From: Toxorhynchites rutilus septentrionalis
Taxonomy: Eukaryota; Arthropoda; Insecta; Diptera; Culicidae
Length of the DNA stretch: 64,000 bases
NCBI RefSeq assembly: GCF_029784135.1
Contig: NC_073745.1
Coordinates: 48,743,619 to 48,807,618, forward strand
Reading direction: 5' to 3'
Each line of letters begins with the position of its first letter. Within the stretch, counting starts at the first letter, position 1. Under the pieces are notes generated by a model. It saw only the letters and a program-made list of their open reading frames with translations. It did no database searches and was not told the origin of the DNA. The translations under genes were made by a program, and so were the position numbers. Below are positions 40,201-52,200 of this stretch, one piece after another.

Positions 40201-43200
40201 CGTTTGCCACTCGCCACTCGCTGCAACTGCCTGTTGTCTTGATGTCCACCGAACCGAATGTGTTCTGTTCCGAATGCGGGTTTTCTTATCGTCGCAAGCA
40301 GCTTTGCCAGCTAACTCGATCACTTCGGCGGCCGAAACTATATAACGCCGGCTAGGTGGACTGGTGCACTGGTACTAACGCGCTCGGCCTAGCTACCCTT
40401 GCGGGGAACTCCAGATCAACACGGTTCGAGCGGGATTTTGCCTTTCCCTTCACTTTTCCCCCTTTACCATGACCAGACATGGCTGCTTGGGTTGGTTTGT
40501 TGATGTGTTGTGATGCGAACTGATGTGGTGTACGGTTTGAACGAGAATGATCGTTACGGAAGGAAGGAAGGTATTGTATTATAGAGACTTTAAACTTTTG
40601 CAGTTCATTCGTCTCTAGCCTTGAGAAAGGCCCTTTGAAAACTCTACTCTACTTTACTCCAGCGCTACCATCTCCGCCCTCTTGCCTTAAGAAAGGCACT
40701 CGATCCCTCGCCGTCCGGCCCGTCCAGCAACGATGTTGTCCAGTCGGTGTCCACACAAAGAATGATGATCGTTACGGCAGCGGAGCGGGGATTTTTTAGC
40801 TGACTGGCTGGCTCGAGAATTACGCATGTGTGAGACTGCGACCAATGTTTCGTTCATTTTTTTCTTTTTCCTTTCCAAGCGTGCTTCATTCTATTTCGCA
40901 GCTGCCGCTGGTTGCCCGTTTTGGTCGGTACGATTTGAGGAGCACAAAATGGACCAATCAAAAATGGGCACATAGTGCATTTTGACAATGCTTGATATTT
41001 CACAATTATTCAATTATTTATCTCAAGAAAAATGAAATGTTATTCGTTATGATAGATGCGTAGATATATTTTCTATCAATTGATGCAAAAACCTTTGCGA
41101 TCTATTGAGAAAGCCTCGAGATATAAGCGTTCCAAATCTTGCATTTTTTCCTACTTGTTCAATGCCTAGATTTCCATTTCACCCCCTATATCTTCCGGTT
41201 AGACGTAGTCCTACGTCAAAATGGACGAAACGTGTCGTAATGTTCTTCATCAACTGTGCACTTTTTAATTCCTTTAAAGTATATACATATAAAAAAATTT
41301 CTGCACAAAGCGGCACTTTCATTGATAGAAGACGGCGAAGCTGAAGTACAAGATAAGGATCTACCTAGTTCCGAACCCACAAGAACCACATCCCGATTTG
41401 ATCATCCCGGAAGACTGGCAAATTTCGGAAAGCATAAACTGGTAAATATAGTGACCAGTGGTCGATGTAAAAAACCCCTACGACAACGCAGAGTTTGTAC
41501 AAGTAAAAAAAAACCAAGCAGAACAGGTTTCGCTTGTAAATACTGCAACATCCCACTACACAAAGGTGACTGTTTCGAGCGGTATCATAGTTTAAAAACA
41601 TATTAAACAACTTTTTTTTCGACAAATATTGTTATATGGGTTATGGTATATTTTATGTAAATAATAAACTGAAAACAATTGTAATAGATAAAATAAATAT
41701 TGTTTAACACTAATATGATTAAAGTAAAAGATTTTATTAAATTTGGTTACCCTACAATAACACGAAGCGTAAAATTTTACTAGAGCTTAAGAAAAGCGCA
41801 TATATTCCCGCGCGTCAATCTAGGCCGAAACCGAGCCGGTGTCTCGGACGATCTGCGGCTGAATGGGCGGTGAAAAGGGCATAGTATGTTCCAAACGCTA
41901 CCGGTCGGTAAAGTGTTAACACGTCCGTATTACCGTATATTTTTAAGAAAATTGAGCTTTTTGGACACTAGTCCTGTTGCGTCTTTTCTCATGTCCAAAA
42001 CATCAGCGAGAACATGACGAACGGTCTCGTGAGAGGTATTCAATTCATAGGCTCTCAAACTAGAATAACGATTTCCAAGTACCATTGCTTTTATTTTGTC
42101 GGTGTTTTCATCAGTTGAAGCGGAAAAAGCCAAAAAAACAAATTAACTTGTTCTTAATGAGATCGCGCTCAAAATTGACATTAAGACCATTGACAGTAGT
42201 ACCAACTCAAAAAAAAATCAGCGAGAAGATTTAAAATTACAAATTCCCGGTACATATTTGACAGAATGTGTGTTTGCGTATTTTCTGGGTAGAGTCTTAG
42301 GATAATGAAACACAAACTCAAACTATTACTTTAGTCATTCAATTATTGTAAAAATGATCCACAAAGCCGTCAGAGAGAAGACGTAAAGCTTAATGGAAAC
42401 CGATGTATCGTAACCCTCTTAAATATTTTTCGTGGAGGAAAATGAGCGGCCCTGATCACACCTTCACTTTCGCATACCTCGGCATTGAAAGGGGTAAATC
42501 CCTCCCTCCCGACAACAGCTTTACACGTGATGCGATTTCCACTGCTTCGCCTCCTACCCCTCCCACAAGTTAAGCTTTGTTTACTTTAAAAACTTTCATT
42601 TTTTCCCTTCTGGCCGATGAAGAAAAATCGCACCGTAAACCAGTGTCGATCAGCTGAAGCCAAATATAAATATGTCTGCACGAACGATAGCTATGTGATC
42701 GTCTCAACCAGTGAACCTGTTGCATTTATGCATTATGCAGGCGCGAAACTATTCGAGACTGTTTCTCAAGGCAGTAATACTTCGAGAGAGGGTCGCGCTG
42801 TGGGTTGAATGTAACTCTTACTTTACTCGCTGCTGTTCGCTGATTGCAATTACTGCAACTGGCCCGCACGACGATTACGCGCACTGCTGATTTCACAGCA
42901 AAAAAAAAGAGTATTGAAAACAAAACTAGGCTGATAGTTCACTTTGTACACAAAGTGACAGAGACAACGCTGAAACGAACTTGACCAACACACACGCTAC
43001 AGTCCCATGGAGGAAAAATGCTCAATGTGCAATTATCGCAAGTAATTAGTGGCTCGGGTTTCGTTGTTGGCTGGTTGGCGAAGATCTGTCAAGGACAATG
43101 AGTGAAACATGTCTGCAGAAATACACTAGTCAGTTATGCGGTTTTCGGTTGTCTTCAGAAACGGAGAATTGGGGCCTCCAAATTGTATCTTGATACAACT

Positions 43201-46200
43201 ACCTTCACTAATCTAGCTTCGAAGTCTATGGTTATTTACGTCGACATTATCCAGGTCTTGTTTTTCCTACCAGTTAGTGCGCAATCAAGGAACGTAAATC
43301 AATATACCAAGTCACTGGCTAATTCTTTGCGAAACAATTTCCGATGCAAATATATCTTAGGATTAACAATTTTCGCACTGATAACAGTTCAATTGTACCT
43401 TATTATACCCACACAGCTAAAAATGCGGTCACGCGCCACCACAACGTTTCCGCAAACAAATGCCGCAGCGGACGAGCCCATTCCGTCCCCATTTTCATCA
43501 TCACCTACAATGGTACGGCATTTTGTACACAGATAAACTCTGATAATGAACCTCAAGGCAGCTGAAGGTCATTAGGAATCAAGTGGCCAATCCTCTCCGA
43601 TCCCCCTGCCGGTGTGCTGTGCGTTTGTCAGTTAGAACGCATTGACGGGAGCTGCACAGCACCCCATGGCGATTCGTTATCAGCGACAGCGACAATGAGG
43701 GGCCAGGCACAGGGAAAAAAACGCAAGTTTGTATTTTTTTTCCTCGCAAATCGTACGATGAAGCTTCTGAGAGTTTCGATTGATGATGCATGAATTAACC
43801 TTGAATGGGCTAAATTTACACGGTTTGCAATGATAACGCAAGCGAAATGAGCCGATGAGAGTTAAGCCATATGTCGTTTCGATTTTACTTAGTTGATTGG
43901 CACACAGCTAAGCGCTTGCTAATGTCATTAGAAAAAAAACAACTATTCCGACACCCGACTGGCGATAACCCTTGGACCCCACCAGCGGCGTAAACAAACA
44001 CATGGATTCCGCTGGTAATCACGCGAGATGGTGTCATGTATTGCGGCGGAACAGAAACGTCTTCAGTTGTTGACGCAATCAATCGATGAGATTCATGGCA
44101 ATAATGTTGAAAGGGTTGTGCTAGAACTGGAAGCACGTATTCCACCCTATCTCACACCAACACCACCCTACGCGACATGATTCGCAACAACATTTGAAGC
44201 AGAAAGCTTTCCAATTACGTCAAGGAATAATAAGAATAGCTATAAAGTTTGTTGCTCCAGTTATCAGCTGAGCCGTTTCTCGGAAGGAGCATTCAGCTTC
44301 TTGTGACCGTGTTATAAAAACAAAAAAAAAATAATAATAACTGTGACGAACAAAAACGTTAGTTTGCATGTAATTGCTTGAAGTACTACTTCTCACCTTG
44401 AAGGATGTACATTACCTGCGTCATTATTAGAACACTTAACTCTCATCACCGTTGAGAGGAGAGGTCAACACATAAGATAGCAGAAGAGTCGTAATGGGGA
44501 CAAACCACGCGATCCGATCTGATTGTTGATATAAGTTTGAAATCGGGGATACACGTGCGATTTTACTAGCAATTCAAGTCCCCCGAATGGCTCCATCGTA
44601 GTCAACAACAAAATAACAACCAGTTCCGGGATGTTGTTTAGGTTTGAGTCATGTTGTCATGATGTTGTTTACTGCACGAATATGCGCAGCCCTACGTGAT
44701 TATACTATAATTGATATGCCACTCGTCGTAAACAGCGAATCAAAATTAGAAAGCTTAAGATTTCCATGGACTTGCAATTGTGCATGTCTGCCAAATGCAA
44801 ATATTATCAATTATTTTGAAACTAACGTATTTATATGCGAGGGAATAAATAATCCTTTCGCTACGAGCGTCGTCTTTAGACGACATGAGAGTGATACTGC
44901 ACATCGATCACACCAGCGTGATGTGCATACTTTTCGGTGCAATGCTCCATTCAGCGGTAGCACTCCGACGGAGCCTGTAGGGAAAGGGCTAACAATCCAA
45001 TTTGGTACAGGCAGCTTAGACTTATTTGTTGTTTCCTTAGGTAATTTGGTTTAGATTTACAAATCGTTGTGGGGTGGCATGTGAAAATGTCGAGGTCGAT
45101 TTATAAAAATACTCGAGGCATTATTCAGTGAAACCGTCAAATTAAAGAGTGTTACGATCAAAATTTGGTCGACCTGAACGATTTTCTTTCAATCGTACAT
45201 TTAAAAATCTGCACACCGTTCATTCTATGAGTGTTTGCAGAATGATACCTCTTGATGGATTTTGACGTTAGCTGTTCAGTTATCTGCGTCCAAGCAGGAA
45301 GAATAACGCATCAAAATTTTGAGCGCATCCCAAACATCCTTACTACTCGAACATTGATTTTGCGAAATCGATTAAAGTGATCAAAATCAACCATCAACAA
45401 CGCAAGAGAAGCGCTCGAGGAATCTTTGGCAACAGTCGGCCTGAATCGCGTGGAATCGAAAGCCAGAAACCGCAGCGACGACGCAAGCCAGTACTGTCAA
45501 GCGAAATCTTAACCTTTCCGTCTAAGATGTCGCAAACAAGTTTGTAAATCGTCTACAAACGTTCATCAACCATGAAAACGAGTCGGTCGATTGACTTATA
45601 AGAAGGCAATTACTTCATATCGCGATGATAAACCAAACAAAACGACCGAAACACAGTTCCGTTTTTCAAAGTCACGTCGTATGTGCAATTCATAATCTTT
45701 TTGATATTTATCGAAGCTTAGAACATTAATTGTAAAAGAGTCGAAAGCAAGTACGGTTATTCAAAAAAGAGGTGGTCGGATTTTGATAGCTCATTGCGAC
45801 GGTAATTCTGACATTGTCAGTCCGTTGTCTTTAGTCAGGCTTTCCATTTATTCATGAAAAATTTCGCGCTCCCCAAAGGCTTGGGAATTGTGCAAACTTT
45901 CTTTTAAAAAATCAAGAAGTCAAAGAGCTTTTGTTGCAAAATATGTTTATAATTCTACAAAATTCTATTCTATTTGGAAGAGAGTCAGACTTGTCTCAAA
46001 TGATTCGGCAAGCCGTATCCTGCGGTTGGATATCGATCTGTTCTCGATACAGGCTGGTGTTGGCACATGAACTCAAGCCGGAAGATCTTCGATTGCGTCG
46101 AGAGTTCGCAAAATCGTGTTTTAAAATGAGGAGAAATTTTCTAACCACAGAAACTCACGATTTGATGTACATTTTGGTGTACAACTATATCTAATCTTTC

Positions 46201-49200
46201 AGTGGCTCATATTAATTTGTTTAATCTTCCAGCGGCTCAATTTAACTGATTTCGACCAAATTACGAGTGCAAAAAGTATAAAATTTTCTATGTGGCAGAG
46301 AAGTTTATACTTTTTTTTAAATTTGTTGTTTTTAATTTTATTTAATTTTAATTCAAATAAGTTTTAATTTCTGGTTTCACTCCAGCGATTAGTTCACATC
46401 ATGTGTTAAAGCTGAGAGTAAATTTGGAGATGTTGCTGTTGTTCCGATTACTCGCACCGTTCAGTGGAAGCAATGCAATGAAATATGCATTTCTCAAACA
46501 GACTAATGGACTGTGCTATGAAGTTCAGGGTTGGTTTCCCAAATTGGTCTTTTTCAAGGCTAGAGGCCAATGAACTGACAAAGTTAAAAACCTCAAAAAA
46601 TGGTGCAATAAGCAATACAGCCATAGTGTTAGCGTTGAACTCGTTGTGCTAACCCCACGTACTTTTAATTTAATTTGGTGGAAGCGTGTTTATGATTCTG
46701 CGATCATTAGTCGAGCAAAAGTAAGTACCATAAAGGCCTATGCTTATTACTGGACTGAAAATATACACAGAAGAAGTGCAAGTCCGAGAGTAACTGATTA
46801 ACTGATTATTTATTTCAAAATTCATCGATTTGCTATCTTCCTTCTCTTTCTCTCCTAACGATGTATATAAGCCTATTTACCACGCGTGATGCAATGTTTT
46901 CTATTTACATTATATACATATTATACACATATACACATTGCTTTCTATTGAAGCCTGATTCTAGAAATTTTCTATCGCGCTGCGTGCTGGAGAATTGCAT
47001 CACGTTCTATTGAGATTGCATCATGCGTTGTTATGTATTATAATATATAGCTTCTGTATGACTCATCGCGAACCAAATAATCACTCGAGAGAAAAGGAAA
47101 AGTCTCGACAATAAAATATGTGTTCTCTAGAATTTTCTGGAATTGTGATGTTTCTCGAAACCGTAACCGTAACACATAGTTACGATAACTTTATTGCGCG
47201 GGCAGTTCGGCGATTCAAAATTCGCTTCATTTACCGAGTTATAGTCATTTCAGTGATGCGGTATCTAATAGGGATGAAACGGGTAGTAGTTTGGCCGAAT
47301 ACCGGATACCGGATATTCTAGACCGGATGGCCGGATATCCGGAGAAAATGCATGTTTGCAATAGGCAAATAAAGGATTACATTTACGGGAGTAATAAACA
47401 CATTTATACATAAAAATAATGAACCATGATTAAATTTTCCATATAGAGTGAATATCCTTTAATATCCTTAAGAGTATCAAGTTTTCTGCAAGGAGAGGAC
47501 ACACTTACTTCACCACCAATCAAATTAAACGAAGCTTCAACGATGTTTTGTTAATGAGAAATTATTGATATATCGGTATCCGGCCGGATAGCAAATATTG
47601 GGCACTGTTTTTTGGACCCTCCCCCCCTCTACCAGGTCAAAAACTCGGAAACGTTCGAAATTCGTGCCTCTACACTAGAATGCCCTCTTATCGCCATTGA
47701 ATTGTTTCCTTCAGAGCTATGTCAAGTTCAATGTTCAATTTAATAATCCAGAAATTCCTGAGGTCAACATACGAGCCACGATTGTTGCCATTATAGAGGA
47801 AATAGTGCACCGACTTATCGAAAATTGAATTTTTAAATCATGACGAATCAATTGCGTGTCCGCTACTAAGCGAACGATCATGAGCTCATACCTCAGGGCC
47901 CCTCTTCTGACCATCTTTGTGTGTTATTCTAGCTACAACGTCCACGCAACAATCACCATGTGACGGTAATCCCAGCCCCTCACCGCTCACATTACGATCT
48001 GCTGCATCGGTAATTGGCACTATTTATAACACAACAATGGAAGCCTCATATCAACAGTCCAGCTGTGAACCGTCCAACTGTGAACAATAGGAATATTTTT
48101 ACGCCGAAAAAAGGCATGTGTTGTGTATCGATGGAATTTGAATACTCTTAGGCCTAAACAGCTACTGTGTAATAGATAAAAAAAAGTAGGATAGGAATAT
48201 TCTTACGCCTAAAAATGACGATAGTTATCTTAAGATAAAAATGTATACGAATAAATTCGGCTCTGTTACAGCTGAATTGCTAAATGAGCCTAATAAACAA
48301 ATGGGATAAAAAAAATAACGAATCAATTTTATTTATTATTGATTCGTGACTGCAAAAATAAAAATTAAAAAAAATGCGCAAAAAGGTTCGCACAAATGAG
48401 GAATCGCACGAAAAGCGATCGCAACCGCCTAGCACAACGGTTTCCTCACAAATGTTTTCTAAAAATATTTGGTATTAATGGAAAAGAGAGCAATGTTGGG
48501 GTTTCCATACGAGAGACAGAAGACCCTTTTTTGGTAAAAAGTTCCGTAAATCTATCGTTCCCAAAAATGCTCCATTTGTTCATTTTCCGGATCATAATGA
48601 GCAAAGTTGTTGCTTTTGTTGCTATCAATATTGTTTCAGTGACAAGTCTGTTGGAGCTCCACTGATATGTCCAAAATCCATCAAATATCGAAGAAGTCAA
48701 TAGGGTCAATAGTCAAAAGTTTCTCGAATCGTTTTCCAGCCATTTCATTTTTCTCGGAATTAATAACGCCAAGATCAAGGATATAACAATGCTTCATAAC
48801 CTTGAAACCCACTACTTCCCATCCCAGACAAAATTTCAAGATTGACAAATCGTCGTATAATTTTGGCGGTTTTTTTTAATCCATCAAACTATTGATGAAT
48901 CGTGTAAAATATACAATCTGAAGCTACCCAAATTCAAAAGTCTTTCTTCTCCATTTTGAAAGTTCAGTTGCAGTTCGCGTAATATAGGGTTTTCCAACTT
49001 TAAATTCCGAAAGTAAATTGAAATAAAACACACTTAGAATTCGAATTTCGACGAAACTTTTATTTCAAATTAAAGTTTGGTTTATGCCATTATGTGTGAA
49101 ATACAACATCATTCAAATGTCCACCTAGGGCTTCCTCGCACACCTTGATCCGGACACAGTATTTTTCGATGACTTTTCGGCACATATGGGCGGTATCTCG

Positions 49201-52200
49201 GTCATAACTTCACGAATGTTGTCTTTCAAATGTTCAAGAGTTTGCGGAGAGTTGGCATAGACACGGTCTTTCGCATAACCCCAGAAAAAAAGTCTAGCGG
49301 GTTCAAATCGCATGATCTGGACGGCCAATTGGCATCACCAAAACGCGAAATTATGCATCCCTCAAATTTCGTTCGCAATATGGCCATGTTCGGTCGTGTT
49401 GTGTGGCACGTGGCACCGTCTTGCTGAAACCACATGTCATCCGTATCCATATCTTCAATTTGTGGCAAAAAAAAATCGGTTAACATGCGGCCGTAGCGCT
49501 CACCATTCACAGTTACCGTCTCGCCGTCCTCATTTTCAAAGAAATACGGCCCGATGACTCCACCAGACCATAATGCGCACCAAACAGTGACTTTTGGCGG
49601 ATGCAATGGCCTCTCAACAATCACGTGTGGATTTTCTAAGCCCCACATACGGAAATTTTGGGTGTTCACACAGCCACCGAGCTCGAAATGTGCCTCATCG
49701 CTGAAGAAAATTTGATGCGAAAATTCAGCATTTTGCTGCTTTTGTTCGTTCACCCAATCGACGTATGCCCGACGCATTCCATGGTCACCACGCTCTAATT
49801 TTTGTACCAGTTGGACTTTATATGGATGTAGGTGCAAGTCCAAATGACGACCAAAATCCGTCCGTAATGCTCGAAAAACATTTGCCGGTTTTTCATCATT
49901 TTTATAGTATAATTTAACAAAATTATTACGTTGTGCGATGCTAAAACGATCCATATTGTAAAATGGCAGACATTCAACTAACGATATGACGCTTTGGTTG
50001 ACAGCTATGTCAAACGGTTGTCAGCGCAGGGCTGTATACTTTCGGAAGCCCGAAATGGAAAACCCTGTATAACCAATTAACGTTGGTACCGTCCTTCGAC
50101 AAATAGAAGTTTGTTCAAATATAAAATTCCCAGACCTTCTATAAAAGCCGCAAGTTGATCTCTGATACGTTGATCTCTGAGCGTTCAAAGAACATTGACA
50201 TCATGTAACGATTTACCACCTCCATCTCTTCTACATCACAAAATCTGACATTCAGATCCATCTGCGACGAGTGTTCAAAGACTCGTCGAAACCAAGGACA
50301 AAGTATAGCTTACAAAGTTTCATCGAGCTCTGATTTAGAATTGGATACAAAGCAAAACATCATGAAGCTCTTTTTATCACGCCCTAGCTAGACCTTCTCA
50401 GCTCTTAGTGTCATCAACATTCTCTAGTTACTGCAATACTTAAAGTTCAATTGGCGAAATTCATTTTTTTCCAGATTGATGACGAAATTCCCTGATATTC
50501 CTTGATTTTCAAGAATTTTCAAGGTAATCGACACCCCATCTCAATATAGGCCTCGTATTGGCTATCCTAATTCAACTTATTTTTTAATTATCGATCGGGT
50601 CTGTAACAACACCATATAGGCGTCATACTTGACCAAAAGTTAAATAAAATCGACCATATGCAATCTGTAAAACATTGTCCTTTTGAGCTCGCGGTAATAT
50701 ATTCGGAAGAAGGTGATGACTAAAACCTAGGATGAATCAACTGACATATTCGACAAAAATGAGACCCACATTAATATATGCTTCGCCAATGTGGTGGCCT
50801 GAAACTACACAATTATCAACTCGGCAAATTCTGAAAAGCTATATCATCTGGTGGGAGCAGTGATCAGCTCAGCATTCAAAGCCAAAGACAAACAATGATT
50901 TTCCAGTTGAAAATTCACTAAGCAAAAAAGTAACTTTGGTCATTTAGCTTGAATTAACATGTCAGTCTTTATTGCGAACGAAATGGTTAGAAAAACGTGT
51001 AATTTGGTGTCGTAATATAACCTCATCGAAGAAGAACGTTGGAAGACTTCAAGTTAAAAGAGCATTCCTGATGACCTAATCAAGTCTCATGATCCCAGAC
51101 GATGTCACAATGTCTCACACATCGATTGCGGTATGACGAGACATCATAACTGAACCAGGTGCATTATCTTTGGGCTGCACTTGTGCATCGGATTACCCAC
51201 GACCAACGACCGATAGTATTGTCTACCTCCTAATTTCTTTGTTCCCCAATTTATAGACTGCAGCCAAACGCTGAGTAATATAATTATTGCGACGAACGGG
51301 GAACAAAATTAAATCTATCCCAGCGCAAATCGGTGAAATATAGTGCGATATCTTATCACTGCCAGAAAGGGAGTACGTCACGGCCTCAACACGCGGGGTA
51401 CAATCATCGTTCACTTATCAGGGAGAGGAAAAAAAGCTATCTAATTAGTCTCATTAATCAGCTGGAACTGGTACCTTTTGTTCCACACATGGCGTCGTCA
51501 CAACAATAAAACCGGCCAAAGTCTGGAAATTTCCCTCCCTATCTTAGCAGTTGAAAAAAAAAGTTTTATCGCCATTTTCAGTTTCACTTTTATGCGTAAT
51601 AGGACACAAAGTAAGTGGACCTTGAACTGTATGACCCGATTGTTAGTGGTTAATCATATATCTAGTGGAGAAATTTTATGGAGACAACCCGCTGCTCGTG
51701 TAATTTCCTCTCGAAGGTCATCTGGGAAGCCAAACCTTATCTCTCTCTGTTCATTGTCAACCCTTCCGTTCTTATTGTTTAAAACAGGTTCCGCGTGTCG
51801 CGTCGTCTCATCACATGCTACTAGTTGTTTTGAAGGGCTTCCACGCGCGTTTCGAGCTGGTGACACTGAGACTAGGACTCTATGCGTTCCACGTCAGTGT
51901 TGGCACGAAACACGTGTAGGAACTTGTTTGCCCTGGTCTGCCGCGCTTTGTTCACTCGAGGGCTCGACGGTCTCGGCCTAAACATGCCCTAATTCTGAAG
52001 TGATATCAGGGCATGTTTAGGAGGTGGTGTGATTGATTTTCGAATGAGTACAAGTGAACGATCTGAGCGATCTGTTTGGGCGTTTGTTTGATGGTTCCGA
52101 CTATCGGATGTGTAATGTTTGATACGACCATCGACGTATCAGTGTTCAAATGTTTTCCAAATTCACCGAAAAGTTGAATGAATCTGCCCCGCGTCTGATC

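Larger units (their letters stand above)
38610..41220 (-). mobile_element. H2A-bearing element, copy B (inverted, diverged)
   Basis: Begins AAAGACGGGTGGGTAATGTC and ends CTACGTCAAAA, the reverse of copies A and C, and interrupts the piggyBac frame precisely between RKTKK and WTKR-type codons. It is shorter than A/C (lacks much of their 11.05-11.9 kb segment) and visibly diverged. It preserves more H2A sequence than the other copies. Confidence 0.75.
36081..41605 (+). pseudogene. piggyBac transposase, split into three segments
   Basis: Segment 1 (36081-36648, one frameshift near 36320) has an acidic N-terminus (DDESDSSS) and the start of the transposase domain (KFLGLIILMGQVKK). Segment 2 (37900-38610) carries SLDECIIPWRGR with the first catalytic Asp, YVSNFCVYATDG, DNYYNSVNIAKK with the second Asp, CGTIRKNRGLP, and YNKYMKGVDRADQYLSYYSI with the third, with several frameshifts and stops. 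Segment 3 (41221-41605) has FFINCALFNSF and the Cys-rich C-terminal domain (CRVCTSK-like, CKYCNIPLHKGDCFERYH). The parts are collinear, so the two inserts alone explain their separation. Confidence 0.85.
35850..41915 (+). mobile_element. piggyBac element broken by two later insertions
   Basis: Terminal repeats CACTTTACCGACCGG (35850-35864) and CCGGTCGGTAAAGTG (41901-41915), with TTAA at 41916-41919 and ATAA at 35846-35849 (one change from the expected TTAA duplication). It encodes a piggyBac-type (DDE_Tnp_1_7) transposase in pieces at 36081-36648, 37900-38610 and 41221-41605. A DD37E transposon (36651-37895) and H2A element copy B (about 38610-41220) interrupt it. Without the inserts it would be about 2.2 kb. 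Confidence 0.85.
48400..50541 (-). mobile_element. R element copy 2 (left-truncated), broken by a DD41D transposon
   Basis: Homologous in order to 17070-17470, 19672-20100 and 22574-22724 of R copy 1, ending in GGTAATCGACACCCC. It lacks the E2, CR1-like and SINE insertions of copy 1 and so shows their empty sites. A rosa-type transposon was inserted at 48985-50067. Confidence 0.62.

Noticed and set aside
44644..45054. A 136-codon plus-strand gene
   Set aside because: Runs through the small MITE at 44854-44987 and has no recognisable domain.
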